The notes: generated by a model from the letters alone, not told the origin. 48,233 nt of DNA from Bacteroidales bacterium (GCA_022784065.1 JALFUO010000083.1:1-48233); one strand, 5' to 3'; positions 35,001-43,220 are shown, counted from the first letter of the stretch. Made by a program: numbers and translations.

Positions 35001-36576
35001 TCGATTCTTCGGCGAAAACCACTGCCTCGTCGTTGGCGGGCGTGCCGTCGTGGGCAATCACCAGTGAAGCGGACTTCTTGCTGTACATCTTGAAATTGTC
35101 GGGTGTGCCTACGAAGCACCACAGGTTGTTCTCAGAAGCAGCGTCGATGATTTCCGTGTCGATGTTCTGACCGGCTGCCGGCGTGTCGCTAAGCAGCGCG
35201 AAGCCATAGGCATTGCTGCGCGAGTTCCTTACGCGAATCCATTTGTCGCCATAGTTTTCAGAGAAAATATTCGGCGTGAGCACGGCCGTGTACGAAACGG
35301 TGCCGCTAAGGCTACTTACATCTACCGTCGTGCCCACGTTGTTGCTGCCGGAATCCACGAAGCCGTCGAAGTTATAAGCGGCATTGCTCAGGCTGATGCT
35401 GAGGGTCGGCGCGGTGATGCTCTCGTCGTCGGTCAGAGCAAATGCGGCGGGGACGGTTTGCGTTTTGCCGTTCCACGTGGTGGTTGCTTCTGCAAGCGGG
35501 TTGCCGCCTACTTCCAAAACGGGCACATTTTCTACGGGTACGAAAATGTAATTGGCGGAATAGATTGAGCTGCCTTTCTCATAATTGGCGTCTCCTGCCT
35601 GGTCAAACGACCCATCATTCTTCATCACGAGATATTTTGAGGCCGCATTGCAATAGATATGCGTGGCAGTGCCCGAGGGCACGCCGTCTGAAATGGTCAA
35701 GTTGTAGCCTGCGTCCGAGAAGGCCTTGAAACCGAAGTATTTGCCGCTGCTTACGTTTTGCAGCTGATGGTAAGTGCCGTCAAACGAAGTGCAGGTGAAC
35801 TTATAAAGCTCTGCATTTTTAGTGATGCCGTTGCTTACTTTCAGCGTGCCGTTGTCGTTGTAGAAATACTGGCGGGTGTCGTTGTCGCAATAGATATAAT
35901 AGGTCTTTCCCGGTGCGGGAATGTTGGCTGCGAGTTCCACGGAAGTGGTTTCAACTTTGTAGAAAGCAAACGGATGCGACACGCCCCATCTTGCCCAAGT
36001 GGCCGGGTTGCCGTTCCAGCAGTCGCCGCTGCCTTGCGATTGCCCGTTTGAAGAGACCGATGTGCCGCAAATCGTCCACACGCCGCTACCTGCCGTCAAA
36101 CCGCTGGCGAGGGTGGTGGTGCCATCGTGGTTTTCGGATTTGAAAGTTGTGCCAGTAGGTTTCGGGCAAGAAGACGTGCTCCAATCCTGCACGTAGATCA
36201 GGTTTTGCGCGGCGTCGGTGTATGTGCCTGTGGCGCTGGCATATTTGTCCGTTGCCACCGACTGAAAGTAATAACTGTGGTCGGCGCTGCCTTTCGTCAC
36301 CTTCCAAAGATAGGTGTTCGACATGGTGCTGAACGCCGAGGGTTTCGGGTGGGCATCCCCCGTGTGTCCGAAGCCGCTGGAGGCGCTGCTGATAAAGCCT
36401 GTGCGGTCTTCTGTGCCGTTGAAGGCAGTGTTGTAAATCATGTACGTGGCACCGTCCTCCAAGGCGGTCACGCGTTCTGTCGGACGATAGCCCGTCAAGG
36501 TGGTCTGCGCCACGGCTGACGAGAAACCCGATAGGAACAATAATGTCCCGGCTAAAATTAGTCGCATGTTTTTCAT
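32002..36576 (-). CDS. Secreted GH33 exo-sialidase with repeated lectin-like domains and T9SS tail
   Basis: 1524 residues from ATG 36576; an upstream in-frame TTG adds ten residues and is less likely. Signal peptide 'MKNMRLILAGTLLFLSGFSSAVAQ'. Residues about 25-350 hold two ricin/lectin-like modules (e.g. 'ATDKYASATGTYTDAAQN', 'SGKYFGFKAFSDAG'). The catalytic sialidase domain starts near 695 with 'PYRIPAIATALNGDIIAIADNRP', where the Arg of the RIP motif binds sialate. Asp-boxes follow ('SKDNGATWG' near 739, 'YSDDFGENWN'), then 'FRNSAYSTMTLQQDNRIGFLLEEE' with the Tyr/Glu pair. Another lectin-like module and the T9SS tail ('YDLTGRRVANMQKGGIYIRGGRKFFVK') close it. It removes terminal sialic acid from host glycans outside the cell. 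The neighbouring fucosidase suggests joint action on mucin or similar glycans. Confidence 0.9.
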   Translation of the reverse strand: MKNMRLILAGTLLFLSGFSSAVAQTTLTGYRPTERVTALEDGATYMIYNTAFNGTEDRTGFISSASSGFGHTGDAHPKPSAFSTMSNTYLWKVTKGSADHSYYFQSVATDKYASATGTYTDAAQNLIYVQDWSTSSCPKPTGTTFKSENHDGTTTLASGLTAGSGVWTICGTSVSSNGQSQGSGDCWNGNPATWARWGVSHPFAFYKVETTSVELAANIPAPGKTYYIYCDNDTRQYFYNDNGTLKVSNGITKNAELYKFTCTSFDGTYHQLQNVSSGKYFGFKAFSDAGYNLTISDGVPSGTATHIYCNAASKYLVMKNDGSFDQAGDANYEKGSSIYSANYIFVPVENVPVLEVGGNPLAEATTTWNGKTQTVPAAFALTDDESITAPTLSISLSNAAYNFDGFVDSGSNNVGTTVDVSSLSGTVSYTAVLTPNIFSENYGDKWIRVRNSRSNAYGFALLSDTPAAGQNIDTEIIDAASENNLWCFVGTPDNFKMYSKKSASLVIAHDGTPANDEAVVFAEESTESTAQSWALKDYTSDASVAGYSIIPAGDTRNIGLNPHGGVGNVLKFYGNGDGGNRWYFEVIDTEKFLTQNITVNGTAFEGNTVANLTYTVNGTNSVAAITGSQSSKAYLPVGATISFSSYTYRGFDLTTCTLNGAAYDGSEFTLEAAGETALNLVYTANDDRMLFKTPDANGKPYRIPAIATALNGDIIAIADNRPSGNDVGYGEVDLKARISKDNGATWGTEFFLANGTGIEATSVAFDYAFGDAAIVADRESNKVLVLAVCGKTVCWDGNYTLGSNSNPNRVAKVVGTYNETSNEWEWTAPVEVTDKFYPLFVKDGTNVTVASLFVGSGRIMQSRVVKKAGGYYRLYAALWTKNGGNRVVYSDDFGENWNILGTVDDRPAASGDEPKCEELPDGTVILSSRKGSGRYFNLFTYADDTYTTGTWGTAVSSNNVSGGLTTGDSGTNGEIFCLTDVLNKTTGAKETVMLQSVPKGTGRKNVSIWYKVIDSSTQTPTSIATGWTLGKQVSFRNSAYSTMTLQQDNRIGFLLEEEPGGYCIIYTPLSIEDVTGGAYTVYNDANRVEVAVNTLVEPALAKTGVGYPALGGSSRATLETAVATARTGTGDIETRLSDLSSAVTTYKASTSDIQMPESGKAYTIANINWNGVKRYMQYAETGITFGTTDANAATPFICRELSAGKYTFVCNAGKYLVWKGNSAGANGSKGYVDAFNYEETVGTNNYTDWTQITIEKMMAGGNVNAAKTQADLFGYMVFKGRRGDALNYTVIKTDGSYDKASAPFFNADYSSVIVFEEVDYPNNVKLNAISAGDALIKGIETGKTIGTFSAPFATLIPEGVTAYAATLLEGGDGAKMTAVTEAALPANQGVVLVGNAENLQALMVPAASETTADLSANVMGNSAGATYALTTGDYILGRGAQGIGFYQGTGTLPMNKAYLPTPSSGVNGFKLVFGDVTTDIQSVREGSADDLNASAPVYDLTGRRVANMQKGGIYIRGGRKFFVK

Positions 36577-36625
36577 AGAAAAAATAATAAAGGTAAGAAA
36601 TTTCAATTATCGCAAAATGAAGCAA

Positions 36626-36657
36626 CAAATTTATAGCAAATTTTTATAATAAGCAAT
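36626..36657 (-). promoter_or_regulatory. Probable promoter of the sialidase gene
   Basis: On the minus strand ATTG, a 20-base spacer and TAAATTTG (-7 box at 36626-36633). The ATG lies about 50 bases downstream. Confidence 0.55.
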
Positions 36658-36768
36658 TTTATAGGGAGAAAGTCGCAATATTCTTAATATAAACGCCTGG
36701 AAAATGTAATTGAGCCATGCGGTTAAGGCAATGCGCGCGCATATACATAAGTGGCTTTTTTACATACA

Positions 36769-36804
36769 AACTCCCGAGAGCATCGGCTGATGCGCCCGGG
36801 AGTT
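36769..36804 (-). terminator. Hairpin after the fucosidase gene
   Basis: 36769-36784 (AACTCCCGAGAGCATC) pairs with 36789-36804 (GATGCGCCCGGGAGTT), 16 bp with two mismatches and a four-base loop. It lies 35 bases past the fucosidase stop; the T run is weak. Confidence 0.5.
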
Positions 36805-36838
36805 GTATATATATATTGTATGTTTCTCTCTCAAAAAA

Positions 36839-39800
36839 CTATTTGAGAACGTACTTCTGCGTGCTGACCGTGCCATCGGCAGCCGTCACTTCCACGAGCA
36901 CCGTGCCTGCGGCTGCGGCGCTGAGGTTGAGCGTGCTGCGGCGCGTTTTCTGAATGGTGCGGCCTGCGGCATCGTACACGCGGATGCTTTTAACGTCTTT
37001 GCCCGTTACGCTTAGCGTGCGGCCGAGGAGCGATACGCTCATCTCGGCTGCGGCGGGAAAAGGGACGATGCCAGTGGGGGTCGGTGCGCTTACGCCGTCG
37101 AGCGATACGAACACCTTGTCGCCCGCAGAGGTGGACATGGAGATTTCGTTTGCGCTAACAACGGTGAAGTTGGAGGTGAGCTTGCCGTTGAGGTAAATCT
37201 TCTTGCCGTTGATGTAGGGGTAGTTGATCGTGAGCGGCTGGCCTTGGTTGGAGGTGATTTCGGCGTAGGTGCCGATGCCATCTGCCCAAGCCACGTCGAC
37301 GGTGAAGTCGCCCACGGCTTTCATACCCGTCATCTTACCCGTGCGCCATACGTTGGGCAGGGCGGGGAGGAGGCGCACCTTGCCGCTGACGCTCTGCATG
37401 ATCATTTCGCCGATGCCGGCGCAGGCGCCGAAGTTGCCATCGATCTGGAAGGGCGAGTGGGAGTCGAAGAGGTTGTAGTAAACGCCGCCGCCCGTGCTGC
37501 TGGACTTGTAGTGCGTGAGGGCGAGCTCGAGGATGTCGTGGGCGTGGTCGCCGTCGAGGGCTCGTGCCCAGAGGTTGATTTTCCAACCCATCGACCAGCC
37601 TGTGGAGGCATCGCCGCGCAGTTTCATGGAGTTGATGGCGGGGGTGAAGAACTCGCTTTCGGGCGTTACCTGGCCGTAGGGGTAGAGGCACATGAGGTGC
37701 GACATGTGTCGGTGGCCGTTCTGTCCGGCAGAGTAGGCGCTGTATTTCCATTCGCGCAGGAGCTTAGAGCCGTTGGCGATGGCCGTCGTGCCCCAGCCGC
37801 CGTTGTAGGTTTCGGTGGCGAGGCCTTTGTCGAGGTTGTCGAAGCGGTCTTGCAGCGTGGCGAGGTCGGAAGATGAAACGCCGGCATCGGAACCGAGGAT
37901 AGCGGCAGCCTGCAAAGTGTTGTCGAAGAGTTCCCATACGAGCTGCTGTGCGTGTGCCACGCCGTTTTCAGAACCAGGACCGTGCTCGGGCGAGTATTCG
38001 TTGGGACATTCGTAAGTGCCGTCGGCGGCCTTTTTGAGGCGGAGCACCCAGAAGCGGCTTGCGCTCCACATGGCGGGGAAGGCCTTTTTGAGGAACTCGC
38101 GGTCGAGCGTGTAGCGATAGTGCTGCCAGAGGTGCGTGCAGTACCAGGCATTGGCAATCACGTAGTTGTGCATGAAGCTGCCCACGCCGCCGAAGATGTT
38201 GTTTTCCGTGTAGCAGGTCCAGCCTTCGCTCTGTCCGGCAGCCTGGGCGTAAGTCTTCCACTCGTTGTGGTTGGTGGCCATATTGATGATATAGTTGAGG
38301 AAAGGCACGTGCATTTCGCTCAGGTTGGTGGTTTCGGCGGGCCAGTAGTTCATCTGGACGTTGATGTTGGAGTGGATATCGGCGTTCCATGCGGGTTCGC
38401 TGCTGTTGTTCCAGATACCCTGCAAGTTGGAGGGGAGGTCCACGCCGCGCGAGCTGGAGATTTCGAGGTAGCGGCCATAGGCGAAATAGAGCTGCTCGAT
38501 GAAGAGCGCATAGTTTTCGCGGCCCGTGCTGCGGTTGCGGTAGGTATCGATGAGCACGTCGGTGGGGTAGATGTTCTCTGCGCCTTCGAGCTGGAAGGAA
38601 CAGCGGTCGAAGTAGCTCTTATAGTCGGTCACGTGGCGCGTGTAGAGTTCGCTCCACGACTTGCCGGCGGCAGCGTCTACCGTGCCTTTCACCTTGCTGT
38701 CGAGGCCTGCGGTGTTCGACACGTAGCTGGCGGCGTAGGCGTCGAAGTCCGTGGCGCCGCCGAGGATGATGAGCACTTCGTCGGCATTTTCAACAACGAT
38801 GCCCTTAGAGGTGGTGGACATCGTGCCGCCTGTGGGCACAACCTTCACGCGGGCGTTGTAAGAAACGGTTTCGAGTGCGCCGGAGAAGGTGGCGTAAGCG
38901 CCGTCGTACGCAGCCGTGGCGCGTATGCCGGGCTTACCGGGAGCGAGCGTGACGCGCAGCGACATCTTGCCGGGCTGGTCGGCCTTGTAGCGCATGGCAA
39001 CCACACCGTCGGGGTTGGAGGCAATATATTCGCGCGAGTAATTCACTGTCTTGTCGGTGCTCTTGAACTTCACGCCGGCTGTGGCGTTTTCGAGGTCGAG
39101 GTAGCGATAGTAGTCCTTCACGGCCTTGTCTGCGCCGAACGCGCCGCTGAGGTCTTCCACGAAGACGCTGCCGAAGTTTTCGTAGTCGCCGTATTCAGTG
39201 CCGTTGTCGGTGTTCTTGCCGCTCCAAAGCGTTTTTTCGTTAAACTGTATTTCGTCCTTGGCGATGCCGCCGAAGAGGCAGGCGCCGAATTGTCCGTTGC
39301 CGATAGGCAGGGAGTATTCCATCCACTGGTCGGAAACGTTCATGCTGCTGGCGGGCTGCTTGTACCAGAGCGTGAGCTGGTGCTCGGGCGTGAGCGAGGC
39401 GATGCCTTCCACGGGGTAGGGGTCAACAATCGTCACCTGCGAAGCATCTACGAGGAAGAGCGGGTTGTTTTCGTCGCCCGCGTCCCAGAGGCCGATAGAG
39501 TTGCCGGCATCTGCGCCGCCCCATTGGTTGAAATATTTGTGCGAGAAAGAGCCGTTCGTCTTGATTTCATAAGCACCGGCATAGGTGCTGTTGGTCGTGG
39601 GGACGATGCTGAAGCCCGAGGCGTCGGGCGTGGTGCTCATCACGAGCAAGTCGCCCTTCTGTCCGTTCGTGGCCGTTTGGTTGCTCTTGACGTTGATATA
39701 GTTGCCGTCCTTGCACACGATTTGGAAATTGGAAGCATTGCCCACGAATTTCCAAAGGTGCGTGGAGGCGGTGCTGGGCGCAGCCACGCGGGCTTGGTTG

Positions 39801-40372
39801 CCCGTGCCGAGCGAAGCCATGTCGTTGCCGTTTTTGGCAAACTGAATCATGAAATACGTCTCGTTGCCGTCGGTGCTGAACACGGGTTCGAGGTACGCGG
39901 TTTCCACTTCGTTGAAATACATCGGGTTGTTGGGGTCGCCTGCGTTCCATTCGCCGAGCTTTGCGCCGACACCCGTACCACCCCATTGGTTCATGCACTG
40001 CGAGGAACCGCTGCGCTGGATTTCCCACGTGCCGGAGGTGGCGCCTGCGACAAATTTAAGCGTCACGGCGCTGCTTTCGGTGGCTGAGGTGAAATAGCTG
40101 CTGCTGAAGCCCACATAGTTGCCGAGCTTGCTGCGCATTTTGAAACTCGAGGCAGTGCCGATGAACTGCCACTGCTGTGCGGCCTCGTCTGCCTGCGTGG
40201 CGGTGATGAGCTGGCTGCCGCTACCGGGGTCCTTGAGATAGTGGCCGCCGGTCTTAAACTCCACGCTGTACCATTTCGGGCTGGCGGTGGTGGAGAACTC
40301 GGGCTGTCCTGTCTGCGCATTTGCCGCAAAGGCGGAAATCAGCGCGATGAGGAAAAAGAAAATTCTCTTCAT
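36839..40372 (-). CDS. Secreted GH95 alpha-L-fucosidase with duplicated N-terminal lectin-like domain and T9SS tail
   Basis: 1177 residues. Signal peptide 1-20 ('FAANAQ'). Two tandem copies of a ~150-residue module precede the enzyme: 'WQFIGTASSFKMRSKLGNYVG' with 'MNQWGGTGVGAKLGEWNAGD', and 'WKFVGNASNFQIVCKDGNYIN' with 'FNQWGGADAGNSIGLWDAGD'. The GH95 domain runs from about 335: 'LWYKQPA' and 'SLPIGNGQFGACLFGG' (354-369), then 'NSSEPAWNADIHSNINVQMN' with the active-site Asn pair near N669 and N671. The general-acid region follows ('YSPEHGPGSE'), then 'NGHRHMSHLMCLYPYG'. The T9SS tail ends 'STQKYVLK'. GH95 enzymes hydrolyse alpha-1,2-fucosyl linkages on mucin and milk glycans. It is upstream of the sialidase on the same strand, but each gene has its own leader and hairpin. 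Confidence 0.92.
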   Translation of the reverse strand: MKRIFFFLIALISAFAANAQTGQPEFSTTASPKWYSVEFKTGGHYLKDPGSGSQLITATQADEAAQQWQFIGTASSFKMRSKLGNYVGFSSSYFTSATESSAVTLKFVAGATSGTWEIQRSGSSQCMNQWGGTGVGAKLGEWNAGDPNNPMYFNEVETAYLEPVFSTDGNETYFMIQFAKNGNDMASLGTGNQARVAAPSTASTHLWKFVGNASNFQIVCKDGNYINVKSNQTATNGQKGDLLVMSTTPDASGFSIVPTTNSTYAGAYEIKTNGSFSHKYFNQWGGADAGNSIGLWDAGDENNPLFLVDASQVTIVDPYPVEGIASLTPEHQLTLWYKQPASSMNVSDQWMEYSLPIGNGQFGACLFGGIAKDEIQFNEKTLWSGKNTDNGTEYGDYENFGSVFVEDLSGAFGADKAVKDYYRYLDLENATAGVKFKSTDKTVNYSREYIASNPDGVVAMRYKADQPGKMSLRVTLAPGKPGIRATAAYDGAYATFSGALETVSYNARVKVVPTGGTMSTTSKGIVVENADEVLIILGGATDFDAYAASYVSNTAGLDSKVKGTVDAAAGKSWSELYTRHVTDYKSYFDRCSFQLEGAENIYPTDVLIDTYRNRSTGRENYALFIEQLYFAYGRYLEISSSRGVDLPSNLQGIWNNSSEPAWNADIHSNINVQMNYWPAETTNLSEMHVPFLNYIINMATNHNEWKTYAQAAGQSEGWTCYTENNIFGGVGSFMHNYVIANAWYCTHLWQHYRYTLDREFLKKAFPAMWSASRFWVLRLKKAADGTYECPNEYSPEHGPGSENGVAHAQQLVWELFDNTLQAAAILGSDAGVSSSDLATLQDRFDNLDKGLATETYNGGWGTTAIANGSKLLREWKYSAYSAGQNGHRHMSHLMCLYPYGQVTPESEFFTPAINSMKLRGDASTGWSMGWKINLWARALDGDHAHDILELALTHYKSSSTGGGVYYNLFDSHSPFQIDGNFGACAGIGEMIMQSVSGKVRLLPALPNVWRTGKMTGMKAVGDFTVDVAWADGIGTYAEITSNQGQPLTINYPYINGKKIYLNGKLTSNFTVVSANEISMSTSAGDKVFVSLDGVSAPTPTGIVPFPAAAEMSVSLLGRTLSVTGKDVKSIRVYDAAGRTIQKTRRSTLNLSAAAAGTVLVEVTAADGTVSTQKYVLK

Positions 40373-40424
40373 AGTAAATTAGATATAAAGTTAAAAGATG
40401 AATAAAAGGCATTTGTATGCGCAG

Positions 40425-40432
40425 CAAAGATA
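40425..40432 (-). promoter_or_regulatory. -7 element upstream of the fucosidase gene
   Basis: CAAAGATA on the plus strand reads TATCTTTG on the minus strand, 53 bases before the ATG. No good -33 TTTG is seen 19-21 bases away. Confidence 0.45.
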
Positions 40433-40557
40433 CAATAATTATTTTATTTTAGGCGGCGTAATATAAGGAAAGGACTAAAAAACGCTTCGCTGTTGCGTGA
40501 AATAATTCAGTATTGTTGCAGAATAATATGCCTCGCGTCTTATTTATGCCGCATTTC

Positions 40558-40589
40558 TTTGCTGCCATTGAATAATTAGTTTATTTTTG
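40558..40589 (+). promoter_or_regulatory. Promoter of the 213-residue membrane protein gene
   Basis: TTTG (40558-40561), a 20-base spacer and TATTTTTG (40582-40589) match the consensus, 52 bases before the ATG. Confidence 0.8.
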
Positions 40590-40640
40590 CATAAGATTAT
40601 GTGATTTTTTTTAACCCCTAAACTAAATATATCAAACACT

Positions 40641-41282
40641 ATGAACGACAAACTTAATTTCGCAAAGACTATTGCCGACGCTGTGGCTATCGGAGTGAAA
40701 AACGTGCCTTCTATCCTTGGAGCGGTTGTGCTTTGGCTGGTAACCATTTGGATTCCCTATCTCAATGTGGGCACTACTATTGCCATTACCACTCTGCCTA
40801 TCAAGCTGAGCCGCGGCGAAGTAATCAATCCGCTTTCTATCTTCGACTCAAACTATCGCCACCAGATGGGAGAGTATTTCATACTTAATTCGATTATGGC
40901 TTCGGGCATTTTAATTGCCATGTGCTTTATGTTTGTGCCGGCTATCGTGCTTTCGATGAGTTGGTCAATGGCAGTTTATCTCTTGCTCGACAAGAATATG
41001 AATTGGGCAGAGTGCCTCTCCGTCAGCAACCGCCTCACGATGGGCTATAAGTTCAAGATGTTTCTCATCACATTTGCTTACTGCATCTTGGTGTTTGCTT
41101 CATTCTTTATTTTCGCTGCAATAGCAGATGCGATTGATGTTAATTTCGTGACCTTTATCTTGATGCTTTTCTTGATTGTTGCTACTATTTGCAGTTCTGT
41201 CGCTTTGGAAGCCGTGTTCTATCGCGAACTTGTGCTTAAACAGCTTGATGCGCCCGAGAAGACGATGGAAGAATTAGCATAG
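40641..41282 (+). CDS. Integral membrane protein of unknown function
   Basis: 213 residues, not assigned to a named family. Hydrophobic segments lie at roughly 24-45 ('PSILGAVVLWLVTIWIPYLN'), 48-58, 82-108 ('NSIMASGILIAMCFMFVPAI'), 110-118, 143-167 and 170-192, giving about five or six inner-membrane passes. The N-terminus 'FAKTIADAVAIGVKNVP' and the loop 'LSRGEVINPLSIFDSNYRHQMGEY' resemble small DUF975/glycerophosphoryl-type membrane proteins, but weakly. It has its own promoter and terminator, so it is monocistronic, and faces tsaE. Confidence 0.75.
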   Translation: MNDKLNFAKTIADAVAIGVKNVPSILGAVVLWLVTIWIPYLNVGTTIAITTLPIKLSRGEVINPLSIFDSNYRHQMGEYFILNSIMASGILIAMCFMFVPAIVLSMSWSMAVYLLLDKNMNWAECLSVSNRLTMGYKFKMFLITFAYCILVFASFFIFAAIADAIDVNFVTFILMLFLIVATICSSVALEAVFYRELVLKQLDAPEKTMEELA

Positions 41283-41306
41283 GGCGTTTGTCTTATTTTT
41301 ATACAG

Positions 41307-41341
41307 CAACGGACATCTCCAACGACTGGAGGTGTCCGTTG
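41307..41341 (+). terminator. Terminator after the membrane protein gene
   Basis: A 15-bp stem (41307-41321 with 41327-41341, one G-U pair) with a five-base loop. The following sequence is only moderately T-rich. Confidence 0.6.
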
Positions 41342-41399
41342 CTTGTTGATATTTGTAAAAGATTTCCTTGGGGGGAGTGCCTGCCCGAAAACAAGATGC

Positions 41400-41816
41400 T
41401 TAGTCCGCCCTAACCACTCGCGAGTGGTCGGGCTGTTCGATGATTTCCACGCGCACCGTGTCCTCGGGCAGCAGTTCTTCGATGAGTTCAGGCCATTCGA
41501 TGAAGCAGGGCGCGCCGGAATAGAAGTAGTCTTCATAGCCCATGTCGTAGACCTCCTCTAATTTTTTGATGCGGTAGAAGTCGAAGTGGTACACGAGTGC
41601 GCCCGTGCTGTCGGAGCGGTATTCGTTGACGATGGAGAAGGTGGGCGAATTGACCGTGTCGGCAATGCCCAGTTCGGCGCATACGGCTTTGATAAAGGTG
41701 GTCTTGCCCGCGCCCATTTGTCCGTAGAAGGCGAAAACGCTGCGCCCGTTCATCAGCTTCACAAATTCGGCGGCCGCCTCGCGTATGCCGTTTAAGTCTT
41801 TGATAAGGATTTCCAT
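41400..41816 (-). CDS. tsaE: tRNA threonylcarbamoyladenosine biosynthesis protein TsaE
   Basis: 138 residues from ATG 41816. Walker A 'FYGQMGAGKTTFIKAVCAELG' is followed by 'VNSPTFSIVNEY' and 'VYHFDFYRI', both hallmarks of TsaE (YjeE), then 'IEWPELIEELLPEDTVRVEI'. TsaE is the ATPase of the TsaB-TsaD-TsaE complex that makes t6A at position 37 of ANN-decoding tRNAs. A longer upstream frame runs through the ferredoxin region and is not real. It lies downstream of the ferredoxin gene, separated by a strong terminator (41831-41864), so expression probably depends on readthrough or an unseen promoter. Confidence 0.95.
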   Translation of the reverse strand: MEILIKDLNGIREAAAEFVKLMNGRSVFAFYGQMGAGKTTFIKAVCAELGIADTVNSPTFSIVNEYRSDSTGALVYHFDFYRIKKLEEVYDMGYEDYFYSGAPCFIEWPELIEELLPEDTVRVEIIEQPDHSRVVRAD

Positions 41817-41830
41817 AGAGATATTGTATC

Positions 41831-41864
41831 TAAAAAAGGGTGTTCTATGCAAAATAGAACACCC
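41831..41864 (-). terminator. Terminator of the ferredoxin gene
   Basis: GGGTGTTCTAT (41838-41848) pairs with ATAGAACACCC (41854-41864), a perfect 11-bp stem. On the minus strand it is followed by TTTTTT (41832-41837). Confidence 0.9.
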
Positions 41865-41893
41865 CGATGCTTTGCTTGATTTTACCCAACTGA

Positions 41894-42064
41894 TTATGCG
41901 CCCGGAGAAATTGCGCCAGAGGGGCATACATCTGCACATGTGCCGCAGTCTACGCACACGTTGGGGTCGATTGAATACTTTTCGCCTTCGGAGATTGCGC
42001 CGGAGGGACATTCGTCGATGCAGGTACCGCATGCGATGCAGTCGTCGCTGATAACGTAAGCCAT
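41894..42064 (-). CDS. 2[4Fe-4S] ferredoxin
   Basis: 56 residues from ATG 42064, the standard clostridial-type ferredoxin size. Two Cys clusters, 'CIACGTCIDECPSGAI' and 'CVDCGTCADVCPSGAI', each supply CxxCxxC plus a distant CP cysteine to ligate two cubane clusters. It is a low-potential electron carrier for anaerobic enzymes such as pyruvate:ferredoxin oxidoreductase; the partner is not encoded nearby. It has its own -7 element (42162-42169) and terminator, so it is an independent, probably highly expressed transcript. Confidence 0.96.
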   Translation of the reverse strand: MAYVISDDCIACGTCIDECPSGAISEGEKYSIDPNVCVDCGTCADVCPSGAISPGA

Positions 42065-42161
42065 TGTCTTTTGTTTTTTTAGATTGTTAATGCTGTGTTG
42101 TCTGTCTATTGCATTGTCCGCAAAGAGCCGTTTTGCATCGGTTGGCGGCGGCAATGCGAGG

Positions 42162-42169
42162 CAAAGTTA
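42162..42169 (-). promoter_or_regulatory. -7 element upstream of ferredoxin
   Basis: CAAAGTTA on the plus strand reads TAACTTTG on the minus strand, about 100 bases before the ATG. The -33 region is only a weak match. Confidence 0.5.
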
Positions 42170-42243
42170 CGTATTTCTTTCATATAAGAAACTTTTCCCC
42201 GCGTTTTTTTTAATAGGCAGAGAGAGTGCGGGCGGGCGGCGTT

Positions 42244-43197
42244 TTATTTTATCCCCGCCTCTTCGAGGCTGACGAGGCCTGCGGCAATGGCGTAGATGGT
42301 GAGGCCGGCCACGGAGTGGATGTTGAGTTTTCGCGAAATATTCTTGCGGTGGGTGAGCACCGTGTTGAGCGAGATGAAGAGCTGTTCGGCGATTTGCTTG
42401 TTGGCCATGCCGCGCACCACGCAGCGCACTATTTCGCACTCGCGCTCCGAAAGCTGGCCCGCCGTGCCCGCGCCGTCGCCCTCTTCGCCGTCTTTGCCCG
42501 CGCTTTGCTCGGCCGTCAGTTCCAATATCTTGACGGCGGGCACGAAGAGGTCGTCTTCGAGATGGCAATGCGTGCGTAGGTCGGCCTCACATTCGAAGAT
42601 GTCGAAGAGCACCATATTGAGCTGCTCGGGGGTGGTGGGCGATGTGTAGTATTTGATGATGATGTTTTTGAGTTCCTGCAATTTCTTGTCCACGCCGAGA
42701 TGGCTTTTCTCGAAATGCGCTATCTCAAAACCCTGCTGCCGCGTGCCGCCGAGGAGGCTGCGCACATAGGTGAACACGTGCTTGTTTTCGTATTGCATGT
42801 GCCGGCGCACGTCGCCGATATATTCATCGAAAAATTTAAGGATAAGAAAGGCCACGTCGCGGTTTTCGGCGCAGTTGATGGCTTCGAGCAGTTTGCGCCT
42901 AATGGCGGGGAGCTGGAATGAGAGGAAATAATTGTGTGCCCGTTCCAGGTAGTCGGTGAGGCACTGCACCGAAACGTTTTCCAGATTCATGGCGGCGGCG
43001 TTGCCGTCGGTATGTATGTAGTTGGCCACGGCAAGGAAGGTGGCGGTGTCCACGCCCGCCTCGTTGCACACCTCCTCCACGGTGCGCTCGCCGCAGCCGA
43101 GGGAGATGCCGAAGCGGCACATGGTCTGCAGCAGATGGAACTCGCTGCTGATAACGTCGCACATGCGGTCGCCTGCTTTGTAAGTCTTTTGTGTCAC
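42244..43197 (-). CDS. Hemerythrin-domain LuxR-type transcription regulator
   Basis: About 317 residues from GTG 43197. The order is unusual. A ScdA/YtfE-like N-terminal segment ('YKAGDRMCDVISSEFHLLQT', then 'MCRFGISLGCGERTVEEVC') comes first. A hemerythrin-like four-helix domain follows, with candidate ligands in 'RRHMQYENKHVF', 'HFEKSH' and 'RTHCHLEDDLF'. After an acidic Gly-rich linker, a C-terminal LuxR/GerE helix-turn-helix reads 'LSERECEIVRCVVRGMANKQ' and 'TVLTHRKNISRKLNIHS'. YtfE/RIC proteins bind a di-iron centre and respond to NO or oxidative damage; here the sensor is fused directly to DNA binding. An in-frame TTG 57 bases further up would translate a repeat palindrome and is rejected. 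A -7-like box is at 43322-43329. Confidence 0.85.
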   Translation of the reverse strand: MTQKTYKAGDRMCDVISSEFHLLQTMCRFGISLGCGERTVEEVCNEAGVDTATFLAVANYIHTDGNAAAMNLENVSVQCLTDYLERAHNYFLSFQLPAIRRKLLEAINCAENRDVAFLILKFFDEYIGDVRRHMQYENKHVFTYVRSLLGGTRQQGFEIAHFEKSHLGVDKKLQELKNIIIKYYTSPTTPEQLNMVLFDIFECEADLRTHCHLEDDLFVPAVKILELTAEQSAGKDGEEGDGAGTAGQLSERECEIVRCVVRGMANKQIAEQLFISLNTVLTHRKNISRKLNIHSVAGLTIYAIAAGLVSLEEAGIK

Positions 43198-43220
43198 GGG
43201 GAAATTAGGGGATAAATCAG

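Noticed and set aside
32002-40372. A classic polysaccharide utilisation locus.
   Set aside because: No SusC/SusD pair, ECF sigma/anti-sigma or hybrid two-component regulator is present.
41413-41428. Perfect 16-bp palindrome ACCACTCGCGAGTGGT near the tsaE stop.
   Set aside because: It lies in coding sequence, has no T run and may be coincidental; noted only as a possible mRNA-end hairpin.
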